From Caprella mutica (lineage: Eukaryota > Arthropoda > Malacostraca > Amphipoda > Caprellidae): a stretch of 64,000 nucleotides of DNA. Shown in pieces: positions 61,201-64,000 of this stretch. The translations under genes and the position numbers were made by a program. The stretch is from assembly GCA_947561585.1 (NCBI GenBank), contig CANNZV010000114.1:1-64000 (forward strand), read 5' to 3'. The notes below the pieces were generated by a model. It was given only the letters and a program-made list of their open reading frames with translations. It made no database searches and was not told the DNA's origin. Numbering within the stretch: position 1 is the first letter of the stretch; the number at the start of each line of letters is the position of its first letter.

Positions 61201-63657
61201 GATGTACTATCAGAGAAAAGAGTCACTGTGATGATCTACTATCAGAGAAAAGAGTCACTGTGATGATGTACTATCAGAGAAAAGAATCACTGTGATGATG
61301 TACTATCAGAGAAAAGAGTCACTGAGATGATGTACTATAAGAGAAAAGAGTCACTGTGATGATGTACTATCAGAGAATAGAGTCACTGTGATGATGTACT
61401 ATCAGAGAAACGATTCACTGTGATTATGTACTATCAGAGAAAAGAGTCACTGTGATGATGTACTATCAGAGAAAAAAAGAGTCAGTGGGATGATGTACTA
61501 TCAGAGAAAAGAGTCACTGTGATGATGTACTATCAGAGAAAAGAGTCACTGAGATGATGTACTATCAGAGAAAAGAGTCACTGTGATGATGTACTATCAG
61601 AGAATAGAGTCACTGTGATGATGTACTATCAGAGAAAAGAGTCACTGTGATGATGTACTATCAGATAAAAGAGTCACTGTGATGATGTACTATCAGAGAA
61701 AAAAAGAGTCAGTGGGATGATGTACTATCAGAGAAAAGAGTCACTGTGATGATGTACTATCAGAGAAAAGAGTCACTGAGATGATGTACTATCAGAGAAA
61801 AGAGTCACTGTGATGATGTACTATCAGAGAATAGAGTCACTGTGATGATGTACTATCAGAGAAAAGAGTCACTGTGATGATGTACTATCAGAGAAAAGAG
61901 TCAGTGTGATGATGTACTATCAGAGAAAAGAGTCACTGTGATGATCTACTATCAGAGAAAAGAGTCACTGTGATGATGTACTATCAGAGAAAAGAGTCAC
62001 TGAGATGATGTACTATCAGAGAAAAGAGTCACTGTGATGATGTACTATCAGAGAAAAGAGTCACTGTGATGATGTACTATCAGATAAAAGAGTCACTGTG
62101 ATGATGTACTATCAGAGAAAAAAAGAGTCAGTGGGATGATGTACTATCAGAGAAAAGAGTCACTGTGATGATGTACTATCAGAGAAAAGAGTCACTGAGA
62201 TGATGTACTATCAGAGAAAAGAGTCACTGTGATGATGTACTATCAGAGAATAGAGTCACTGTGATGATGTACTACCAGAGAAAAGAGTCACTGTGATGAT
62301 GTACTATCAGAGAAAAGAGTCAGTGTGATGATGTACTATCAGAGAAAAGAGTCAGTGTGATGATGTACTATCAGAGAAAAGAGTCACTGTGATGATCTAC
62401 TATCAGAGAAAAGAGTCACTGTGATGATGTACTATCAGAGAAAAGAGTCACTGTGATGATGTACTATCAGAGAAAAGAGTCACTGTGATGTACTATCAGA
62501 GAAAAGAGTCACTGGTTGATGCTAATTTTTACAAATCGCAGTTTTCTAATTTTTTATTATTTTCAAACCTTACAAATTGGTCGTCGTGTACCCAGACCTA
62601 TTTTAAAAATATTTGTAAATTTATAAAAGATTCCTTTTGGAAATGTGAAATTTATAAACTGTGAACAAATGATTAAAGATACACTTTTTTTATTTCTAAA
62701 TAGTGCATATTGATAAGCTGCTTTTAATTGAAACAATCAGCTTCACCTCCCTTGTAGAAATGCCATTATTTAAATAATTCTACAACTCTGACGTCATCGC
62801 TATATCTTTACCAAGTAAATTCTTGATAGTTCAATGAAGCATCGATTTCCTCTTATATAGTTTGCAAATAATTGATGAGATTGTCTTATCATTCTTATTC
62901 ATCATTTTGAATATATTTTCCTGATTTAATTACAATGGTTGATGATGTATTCCCATCAAATAAAAAAATCAATAATGTAAAGTATGATTCTGTTTGATAA
63001 TATCACATGAGTCACTTTCCTTTGTTAGTCCTGCTACCTACTTTTAATATTAAAAAATGATCCTCCTTCCATTCAGCTTCTAATTCCTTTGATATTTTTC
63101 CGCAGCATATTGGGCCAGCGTCTCCCTATTCTTTGGCCCTAGCCCCCTTCCTGCCGGGGGCATTCAGTCCCCTTTCAACGCGAATAAGTGCCGAGGTTCT
63201 GACAGGAGAGAACCCCCAGGTGTACATCGCCACTAAAGACAGCAAAGGGAATAACTTCAAAAGGAACGATCAAACAAAACAAAAAACAACCAACGATCAG
63301 GACCCAGATGGTCAAAGACAATTCGAAGAGGCTGAAAAGAATATGTACATGAATAGGAACGCTTCCTCTACTAATATTACTGAAGGGATGAATAGGGAGA
63401 ACTCTTACCCCTCCACTCACTTGTCTTTCATCACTCCCTCCTTGTCCTCTCTGTCTCCTATGAACCACATTGCTCCAGGTCTCCACCAGACCTCTATGAC
63501 TCTTGCGTCTCCAGTTCTTGGCTACAGTGGCCATAACCTACACAAAGATGGCTGTTTGCTCAACGTGCACAACATGAATGAGTATAAAATGCCTTTTATG
63601 CGCAGAAGAAGTGTCAATGTTCCTTTAAGTGAAGACACGACAACTGATAATTTCTAG
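25198..63657 (+). CDS. Shaw: Shaw-type (Kv3 subfamily) voltage-gated K+ channel, whole gene
   Basis: A plasma-membrane potassium channel subunit that assembles as a tetramer and repolarises excitable cells. The spliced frame (exons 1-10) gives 554 residues. T1 covers residues 1-109 (NVGGIR at 10-15, zinc site H70, C76, C97, C98), S1 about 170-188, and S2 about 229-250 with E234 and E244. S3 is about 264-281 with D267, S4 is 304-316 with only four basic residues (R306, R309, K312, R315), and S5 is about 333-354. The filter TVGYGD is at 382-387, S6 runs about 395-421 with PVP at 413-415, and a basic block KRRRR follows at 435-439. Sequons N201 and N210 lie in the S1-S2 loop. The weakly charged S4 and the post-S6 basic stretch mark the Shaw branch rather than Shaker, Shab or Shal. 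A longer C-terminus (712-718 residues) is made by exons 11-12. All junctions are GT/AG and keep frame. Confidence 0.96.
25343..25541. mobile_element. family P hairpin MITE in intron 1
   Basis: It starts AGTTGAACTCCTCTATAATA and ends GAGGAGTTTTACTG, with a TA after the right end. The internal arms are diverged. It begins about 100 bp after the exon 1 donor. Confidence 0.85.
25729..25840. repeat. family K double hairpin
   Basis: ACCCAGGCAAGAAGTATTTA followed by three inverted arms (GGGATATTAAGGGAATATCCC, then CCTGGGATATTCC and AATATCCCAGG), ending CCTTCTTGCCTGGGT. This is the most complete copy of the family. Confidence 0.85.
25841..30424. other. intron 1 sequence without recognised elements
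   Basis: Mostly A+T-rich, with a family K fragment at about 27825-27885. An 88-codon frame at 26493-26759 has no motif, no splice partner in the channel frame and no similarity that I recognise, so I do not call it a gene. Confidence 0.5.
30425..30603 (-). repeat. 15-bp array, about 12 copies
   Basis: Copies of CCGGGAATCAAATAA with ccagg, aattg and similar variants. The period is a multiple of 3, so the minus strand is open for 77 codons ([14 protein letters not shown] repeat). This is a property of the array and not a gene. Confidence 0.9.
30783..32088 (+). mobile_element. full-length mariner (DD37D type) transposon
   Basis: A 1306-bp element in intron 1. The left end is CAGGGTGATCAGACCAGTTG and the right end is its imperfect complement, CTGGTCTGATCACACTG. 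The terminal repeats share about 28 bp, and the element is flanked by TA on both sides (30781-30782 and 32089-32090). This is the usual architecture of Tc1/mariner elements. The single frame inside fills most of the length. The ends differ at only a few bases, so the insertion is not very old. Confidence 0.93.
30940..31968 (+). CDS. mariner-type transposase, catalytic Asp replaced by Tyr
   Basis: A 342-residue cut-and-paste transposase with an uninterrupted frame. Residues 1-100 hold two helix-turn-helix-like DNA-binding segments ([35 protein letters not shown]). The RNase-H-like catalytic core follows. The second acidic residue is D242 in [11 protein letters not shown] and the third is D280 in SPDLSPMDF, with 37 residues between them (DD37D spacing). 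The first should be Asp in the WTDEKLFTV-type block, but here it is Y146 (WTYEKLF), a change explained by one GAT-to-TAT substitution. The enzyme is therefore predicted to bind DNA but not cut it. Transposases of this kind recur in many arthropods. I recall very similar ones from salmon louse, but cannot check. Confidence 0.93.
   Translation: MSSLASTIQELFESGQSPGQICKLLKGRARRSGVYKALKRFRDTDSTLPKVRSTPDRKVRASKLLKNTREKIRRNPERSVRKLASASGVSYGTMQKVLTSDLNLSPFKKTKAQLLSEATKIKRLQRSNLLLEKLTDGTQPPVLWTYEKLFTVQALHNHQNDRIYAVNKRDIPLNDRLMFRRQKPASVMVWAGVTSSGKKSSLFFIEEGVKVNQHVSLKLLEYQLVPWVNITFGKTGVTLQQDGATSHTANRVQEWCKKNMTGFWSKELWPPSSPDLSPMDFSIWSILKSKACSSNHSNVNALKQKLTTCWDEIPEETIRATCSQVPDRLRRLVKAKGGYIEN
32680..32928. 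mobile_element. family P hairpin MITE, cleanest copy
   Basis: 249 bp. It starts CAGTAGAACTCCTCTATAG, ends AGAAGTTCTACTG, and is flanked by TA at 32678-32679 and 32929-32930. The internal inverted segments (GTCCTGAGTAAGGAAATAGC and CTTCCTTAATCAGGACAC) are present, with an extra repeat of the block CCTTAATCAGGACACTACA in the right arm. Use this copy as the reference for the family. Confidence 0.9.
33205..33317 (+). repeat. 113-bp dispersed repeat, copy 2
   Basis: Identical by eye to 951-1063 over 113 bases and in the same orientation, although 32 kb away. The flanks are unrelated apart from short GATACAGTG-like motifs downstream. It lies in intron 1 of the channel gene. Confidence 0.8.
33318..34623. 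other. intron 1 sequence, no feature recognised
   Basis: A+T-rich, with short frames only (33570-33800, 34508-34693, both minus strand) and no motif. Confidence 0.5.
34624..34829. mobile_element. hairpin MITE (family G)
   Basis: 206 bp with inverted ends GGGTAAACTCATAATTATCG and CTGATAACTCAGTAGTTACCC. The inner arms are TCCACATTTTCGATCAT and ACGATCGAAAACATGA. At its centre is a palindrome, GGTATCCCTGATACC / GGTATCATGGATACC. Related copies lie at 44558-44765 and 58215-58405, with fragments near 18470 and 39950. Confidence 0.82.
35336..35416. repeat. 18-bp A+T-rich tandem repeat
   Basis: Four to five copies of ACAATTTATTTATTTTTT. A simple-sequence tract within intron 1. Confidence 0.9.
36096..36245 (+). 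CDS. Shaw: Shaw exon 2: T1 core
   Basis: 150 nt, entered in phase 2 and left in phase 2 (acceptor caactttttccccag, donor TACAG then gtatgt). It encodes residues 15-64 of T1, including [16 protein letters not shown] and [14 protein letters not shown], the signature of the Kv T1 interface. This sequence is almost unchanged among Kv3-type channels. Confidence 0.96.
37041..38072. mobile_element. 8-bp-TSD element A, copy 2, carrying a nested insertion
   Basis: The ends GGAGCAAGTAAAGATATCGG and ACGTCATCTTTACTTGCTCC are inverted repeats. The flanking octamers AAAATAAA (37033-37040) and AAAGTAAA (38073-38080) differ at one base, consistent with an 8-bp duplication. Without the nested element at 37322-38000 it would be about 345 bp, with GGTCCGTTAAC-like motifs at both ends. 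It lies in intron 2 and is in inverted orientation relative to copy 1 at 8204-11270. Confidence 0.75.
37322..38000. mobile_element. hAT-like non-autonomous element nested in element A
   Basis: 679 bp with inverted ends CAAGGTTCATAGACTATAAC and GTTATAGTCTATGAACCTTG, matching over about 33 bp. It is flanked by a perfect 8-bp duplication AAGTAAAG (37314-37321 and 38001-38008). Inside, a block of about 189 bp is present twice in tandem (about 37586-37770 and 37775-37960). There is no transposase frame. The 8-bp duplication and short terminal repeats fit the hAT superfamily. Confidence 0.82.
38081..40195. other. intron 2 remainder
   Basis: No exon is supported. It contains a fragment of the family G MITE core (about 39946-40050, with CACCTGCAGGTACCATGGAT) and a short inverted repeat of the type GGTGGGACCATA / TATGGCCCCACCATAAC at about 39193-39250. 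Confidence 0.45.
40196..40328 (+). CDS. Shaw: Shaw exon 3: T1 zinc site
   Basis: 133 nt (acceptor ttattttccgtcag, donor CACAG then gtaagg), ending in phase 0. It encodes residues 65-109 with [18 protein letters not shown] and EPCCW. This supplies the complete H-x5-C-x20-C-C motif that binds zinc between T1 subunits in Kv2, Kv3 and Kv4 channels and is absent from Shaker (Kv1) channels. Confidence 0.96.
40368..40586. mobile_element. family P hairpin MITE in intron 3
   Basis: A diverged copy: AGTAGAACTAAACTATAGTG, then the paired internal arms (GTTTTCTTTATTCTGCCATA and GGTAGACTAAAGAAAAATAA), ending ACTATAGAAGAATTCAACTT. It starts 40 bp after the exon 3 donor. Confidence 0.75.
41640..42160 (+). 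repeat. ~130-bp tandem units, retroelement-3'-end-like
   Basis: Three and a half diverged units, each containing ACCAATCGTCC, AAGTTTCATGCAAT, TTTTTGAGTTATTGAGTTA and TGACCTTGACCTTTGACC. They are followed by a (AAAT)n tract (42126-42147) and CCGCATTCTGCGAAGG. From memory this layout resembles the 3' ends of RTE-type LINEs or related repeats found in many marine invertebrates. I cannot confirm the family. No reverse-transcriptase frame is present. Confidence 0.6.
42161..44557. other. intron 3 remainder
   Basis: No exon is supported. A tandem duplication of about 80 bp lies at 42874-43010 (TCCGCTAGTTTGT and TCCACTAGTTTGT copies). A dispersed repeat at about 43725-43880 (CAATATTATAACAATATTGG ... 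CATCAATCACATTAGAAAGG) recurs at 47070-47310. Confidence 0.45.
44558..44765. mobile_element. family G hairpin MITE next to exon 4
   Basis: Inverted arms AATTATAGGTCAGTTCCATA and TGATGTGGAACTGACCGATA, ending CCGTACTTACCC. The element ends 43 bp before exon 4, so it supplies the sequence just upstream of the exon 4 polypyrimidine tract. Confidence 0.78.
44809..44988 (+). CDS. Shaw: Shaw exon 4: T1-S1 linker
   Basis: Exactly 60 codons in phase 0 (acceptor ttttttctcacag). It encodes residues 110-169: [32 protein letters not shown], and [14 protein letters not shown] leading into S1. The donor AAA then gttggt is weak and is duplicated 64 bp downstream (45044-45075). If unspliced, the frame stops after nine more codons at 45018. 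Confidence 0.95.
44980..45075 (+). repeat. tandem duplication of the exon 4 donor region
   Basis: The 32-bp block TACGCTAAAGTTGGTATAAT then TATGTCATTTAA at 44980-45011 recurs at 45044-45075 with one change (AAAG to AAGG). The duplicated block includes the last nine coding bases of exon 4 and the splice donor itself. Confidence 0.92.
45422..45582 (+). CDS. Shaw: Shaw exon 5: S1 and S1-S2 loop
   Basis: 161 nt, entered in phase 0 and left in phase 2 (acceptor cctattctctttttcag, donor GACAG then gtaaaa). It encodes S1 ([19 protein letters not shown]) and an extracellular loop with two N-glycosylation sequons, N201-I-T and N210-G-T. The loop is shorter than in many Kv3 proteins. Confidence 0.94.
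45797..46145. repeat. 35-bp tandem array in intron 5
   Basis: About ten copies of CTAATCTACGGAGATGCAAA then CTAATATTTCATTTA, the later ones shorter and more diverged (ctgccgag, ctagatgttgg). Confidence 0.92.
46146..47705. other. intron 5 sequence
   Basis: No exon is recognised. A 20-bp repeat (ATATGACCGATATTTTAACG) is present two to three times at about 47106-47155, inside the dispersed repeat also seen at 43725-43880. A 66-codon frame at 46311-46511 has no motif. Confidence 0.45.
47706..47932. mobile_element. family P hairpin MITE in intron 5
   Basis: GACTCTATAATGAAATATTG, then GTCCTGAGTGAGGAGGTAGC, the paired arms AAATTTTCTTTGGGATACAA and GCAGACTAAAGAAAATTTGT, and GAGGAGTTATACGGTATA at the end. 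The termini are diverged. Confidence 0.82.
47933..49164. other. intron 5, 3' part
   Basis: No exon, repeat family or RNA gene was recognised before the exon 6 acceptor. The short overlapping frames on both strands near 48383-48655 have no motif. Confidence 0.45.
49165..49358 (+). CDS. Shaw: Shaw exon 6: S2 and S3
   Basis: 194 nt, entered in phase 2 and left in phase 1 (acceptor ccttgttgttgtctcacag, donor GACG then gtgcgc). It encodes residues 223-287: S2 ([20 protein letters not shown]) with the gating-charge partners E234 and E244, and S3 ([15 protein letters not shown]) with D267. The donor is chosen because G plus AT of exon 7 restores Asp and the frame. Reading on would stop soon after at a TAG inside a MITE. 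A decayed copy of the first 47 bases lies at 18867-18913. Confidence 0.93.
49391..49827. mobile_element. family P MITE with amplified ends, 32 bp after exon 6 donor
   Basis: 437 bp. It starts CAGTAGAACTC, ends GAGTTCTATTG, and is flanked by TA (49389-49390, 49828-49829). The terminal motif has been expanded into 15-bp tandem copies on both sides: about six of GTGAACTCCTCTATA on the left and about thirteen of ACTATAGAGGAGTTC on the right. The two arms are complementary and would form an exceptionally long stem in the transcript. Confidence 0.92.
49828..50659. other. intron 6 remainder
   Basis: A+T-rich intron sequence with no other element recognised. The minus-strand frame 50514-50792 is the antisense of exon 7 and its intron. 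Confidence 0.55.
50660..50874 (+). CDS. Shaw: Shaw exon 7: S4 voltage sensor and S5
   Basis: 215 nt, entered in phase 1 and left in phase 0 (acceptor acatatattacag, donor TACAG then gtactg). It encodes residues 288-359. S4 reads [13 protein letters not shown] with basic residues only at R306, R309, K312 and R315, the reduced count typical of Shaw. The S4-S5 linker ([20 protein letters not shown]) and S5 ([19 protein letters not shown]) follow. Confidence 0.96.
51223..51432 (+). CDS. Shaw: Shaw exon 8: pore loop and S6
   Basis: Exactly 70 codons in phase 0 (acceptor ctcccttcttag, donor CCCAG then gtaatt). Residues 360-429 hold the pore helix [12 protein letters not shown], the selectivity filter TVGYGD (382-387), and S6 with the PVP kink (413-415) in [18 protein letters not shown]. 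All features needed for K+ selectivity and gating are intact. Confidence 0.97.
51743..51923 (+). CDS. Shaw: Shaw exon 9: post-S6 basic segment
   Basis: 181 nt, entered in phase 0 and left in phase 1 (acceptor aaaatcttctcttcag, donor CCAAG then gtaagt). It encodes [20 protein letters not shown], the conserved Kv3/Shaw stretch just after S6, then a Ser/Gly-rich cytoplasmic segment. Its phase 1 end fits exon 10 and exon 11 equally well, so this is the branch point for alternative C-termini. Confidence 0.94.
52024..52214. mobile_element. family P hairpin MITE in intron 9
   Basis: ATACTCCTCTATAGTGAATTC, then paired arms AACAAGTTTTCTTAGTCTGC and GGCAGACTAAATGAAAGACT, ending CACTATAGAGGTGTTCTTCTG. 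Internally shortened. Confidence 0.82.
52215..53473. other. intron 9 remainder
   Basis: No exon, RNA gene or repeat was recognised up to the exon 10 acceptor (taatgctatttccttcag). Confidence 0.5.
53474..53670 (+). CDS. Shaw: Shaw exon 10: short C-terminus with stop
   Basis: The acceptor is ctatttccttcag. Entered in phase 1, it reads [20 protein letters not shown] and on to a TAG at 53668-53670, completing a 554-residue channel. The tail is rich in Ser, Gln and Asn with no domain that I recognise. After 18 nt there is an internal donor (CCAG then gtaacg at 53492) in phase 1. If used, the exon shrinks to an in-frame microexon adding six residues before exon 11. In a second frame (53483-53677) an overlapping ORF is a shadow. 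Confidence 0.82.
53713..53884. mobile_element. hairpin MITE (family C) in the 3' untranslated region
   Basis: It starts GGGCCGTACACACGCAGGG and ends GAGTGGGTACGGCCC, with inverted arms containing TTTTTAAGTCTTTCC and GGAAAGACTTAAAAA. It begins 42 bp after the stop codon of the short isoform and would lie in its 3' UTR. A longer relative is at 18516-18799. Confidence 0.85.
53885..58214. other. intron between exons 10 and 11 (or 3' UTR and intron)
   Basis: A+T-rich, no exon supported. An AATAAA at 54243-54248 could end the short isoform, but this is only one of several. Short tandem repeats lie at 55070-55125 (GGAAATATATCAAT, four copies) and 57620-57670 (ATAGGATAAAT...ATGAATAAAAT). A repeat at about 55360-55490 (ACACTCACCGTATGTGTAAAGTGG) resembles blocks near 24400, 33000 and 44400. 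Confidence 0.45.
58215..58405. mobile_element. family G hairpin MITE
   Basis: Left arm AATTTCGATCATGTAAGAAA, right arm TTTCTTACATGATCGAAAAT, ending CTCGGAACTTACCC. The centre keeps half of the GGTATC palindrome (GCAGGTATCATGGGTACC). The left end is diverged. Confidence 0.78.
58615..58848. mobile_element. family P hairpin MITE
   Basis: It starts CAGTATAACTCCTCTATAAT and ends AAAGGAGTCATAATG with TA flanks. The internal arms AACAAATTTTCTTTAGCCTG and GCAAAAGAAAATTTGTTCAC are well preserved. Confidence 0.85.
58849..60187. other. intron sequence before exon 11
   Basis: No exon or element was recognised. Three diverged copies of a segment with TTTGAGTCCCTTGTA ... AGACGTTAAAC lie at about 59870-60110, roughly 100 bp apart. 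They form an old tandem duplication. Confidence 0.5.
60188..60306 (+). CDS. Shaw: Shaw exon 11: long C-terminus, first part
   Basis: 119 nt (acceptor cttttctccccag), entered in phase 1 and left in phase 0. It encodes [20 protein letters not shown] and [19 protein letters not shown]. The donor CTACAG then gtacta coincides with the start of a 2.2-kb minisatellite. If the intron is retained, the frame stops after five residues (VLESL). The composition is coding-like, and the splice phases fit both neighbours, but no family motif identifies the tail. Confidence 0.8.
60307..62515 (+). repeat. 32-bp minisatellite array, about 69 copies
   Basis: Copies of GAGTCACTGTGATGATGTAC then TATCAGAGAAAA, starting at the exon 11 donor. 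The single-base variants (cagtgtg, cactgag, gatctac, gataaaa, gaatagag) recur in the same order in three blocks (around 61330-61560, 61560-61790 and 61985-62220), so there is a higher-order repeat of about 230 bp and above. A short reverse-oriented array of the same unit lies at 12391-12722. The period is not a multiple of 3 and the unit has stops, so it is not coding. Confidence 0.96.
62516..63105. other. intron 11, 3' part
   Basis: A+T-rich intron sequence between the minisatellite and the exon 12 acceptor (gatatttttccgcag). No other feature was seen. Confidence 0.6.
63106..63657 (+). CDS. Shaw: Shaw exon 12: long C-terminus, end
   Basis: The acceptor is tttttccgcag. It reads in phase 0 from [20 protein letters not shown] for 183 residues to a TAG at 63655-63657. 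The region is hydrophilic and rich in Ser, Thr, Asn, Met and Pro, with a Lys/Gln/Asp stretch in the middle and [19 protein letters not shown] near the end. RRRS is a possible basophilic-kinase site. G+C is higher than in the flanks, and codon use matches the other exons. No known domain was recognised. The antisense frame 63175-63534 is a shadow. Confidence 0.82.
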   Translation, partial: HIGPASPYSLALAPFLPGAFSPLSTRISAEVLTGENPQVYIATKDSKGNNFKRNDQTKQKTTNDQDPDGQRQFEEAEKNMYMNRNASSTNITEGMNRENSYPSTHLSFITPSLSSLSPMNHIAPGLHQTSMTLASPVLGYSGHNLHKDGCLLNVHNMNEYKMPFMRRRSVNVPLSEDTTTDNF

Positions 63658-63673
63658 GTACAAAATCGCTCGA

Positions 63674-63679
63674 AATAAA
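63674..63679 (+). terminator. possible polyadenylation signal
   Basis: AATAAA 17 nt after the long-isoform stop codon. This is unusually close to the stop. The true 3' end may lie further on, where A+T-rich sequence continues to the window edge. Confidence 0.3.
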
Positions 63680-64000
63680 TGCAGTGAAATTTAAAATCTC
63701 AGCAATAAGATTAAGCAAACAATTCTCACACGATATCTATTCTCATATAATTACAGTAATACATAACCAAATTAATTTCATTATTTTATCTGTATTTGAT
63801 TTGCCAATATAAAAAAAAGTCAAGATTATTTTGAAATACTCAATAACACCTAAATTTAATAATTGTGAGTAATTTAATATCGATAAACTGGAGATTTAAC
63901 AAAATAGACTTATACAAAATACACACAAATTAGATTTTCATATTTATTTAATTACGAATAGTTTCATTGTATTGACACAATATAACTAGTTTAAAAATTT
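63680..64000. other. A+T-rich 3' flank
   Basis: This is downstream of the long-isoform stop, either 3' UTR or intergenic. No gene or repeat was recognised before the window ends. Confidence 0.5.

Noticed and set aside
60307..62515. CRISPR-like array of evenly spaced repeats
   Set aside because: The whole 32-bp period is repeated without unique spacers, there is no cas gene, and the setting is an animal intron. It is a minisatellite.
63175..63534. 119-codon minus-strand frame
   Set aside because: It is antisense to exon 12, which has the correct splice phase and codon character on the + strand.

Overview
The window is A+T-rich, intron-rich animal DNA, most likely from an arthropod. One multi-exon gene can be read confidently: a Shaw-type (Kv3 subfamily) voltage-gated potassium channel on the + strand. 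Its coding exons run from 25198 to 63657. The channel sequence is of the invertebrate Shaw type. The one full-length mariner transposase is of a DD37D type that I associate, from memory only, with copepods such as sea lice. The host assignment (arthropod, possibly a copepod) is therefore inference.

Layout. Positions 1-23 kb hold no recognisable host coding gene. They hold a 19-bp satellite-like array (1-415), several hairpin MITEs, and a nested cluster of DNA transposons (7387-12235) with a broken piggyBac-like transposase at its core. They also hold a 32-bp minisatellite (12391-12722), a 1.8-kb array of a 23-bp unit (16081-17877), a 15-bp array (19875-20388) and a 47-bp decayed copy of a Shaw exon (18867-18913). 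Two non-coding candidate exons (4892-5015, 23179-23351) could belong to the 5' leader of the channel.

The channel. Ten exons (25198-53670) give a 554-residue protein: T1 tetramerisation domain with a complete H-x5-C-x20-CC zinc site, S1-S6, the TMTTVGYGD filter, the PVP hinge and a basic stretch after S6. Exon 9 ends in phase 1. It can splice to exon 10 (stop at 53670), directly to exon 11 (60188), or through an 18-nt part of exon 10 to exon 11. Both exon-11 routes end in exon 12 (stop at 63657) and give about 712 or 718 residues. Every exon junction keeps the reading frame and has GT/AG borders.

The introns are full of mobile elements: a 1306-bp mariner with a full-length transposase frame but one catalytic Asp changed to Tyr, about ten copies of a TA-flanked pogo-like hairpin MITE, two other hairpin MITE families, an hAT-like 679-bp element nested inside another 8-bp-TSD element, a retroelement-like tandem repeat, and a 2.2-kb array of the 32-bp minisatellite that begins at the exon 11 splice donor. 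No rRNA, tRNA, CRISPR array or bacterial-type operon was seen. I found no new multi-gene system. The points most worth a second look are the fossil exon, the alternative C-termini, the minisatellite that appears to supply a splice donor, the duplicated exon 4 donor and the datable transposon nests.
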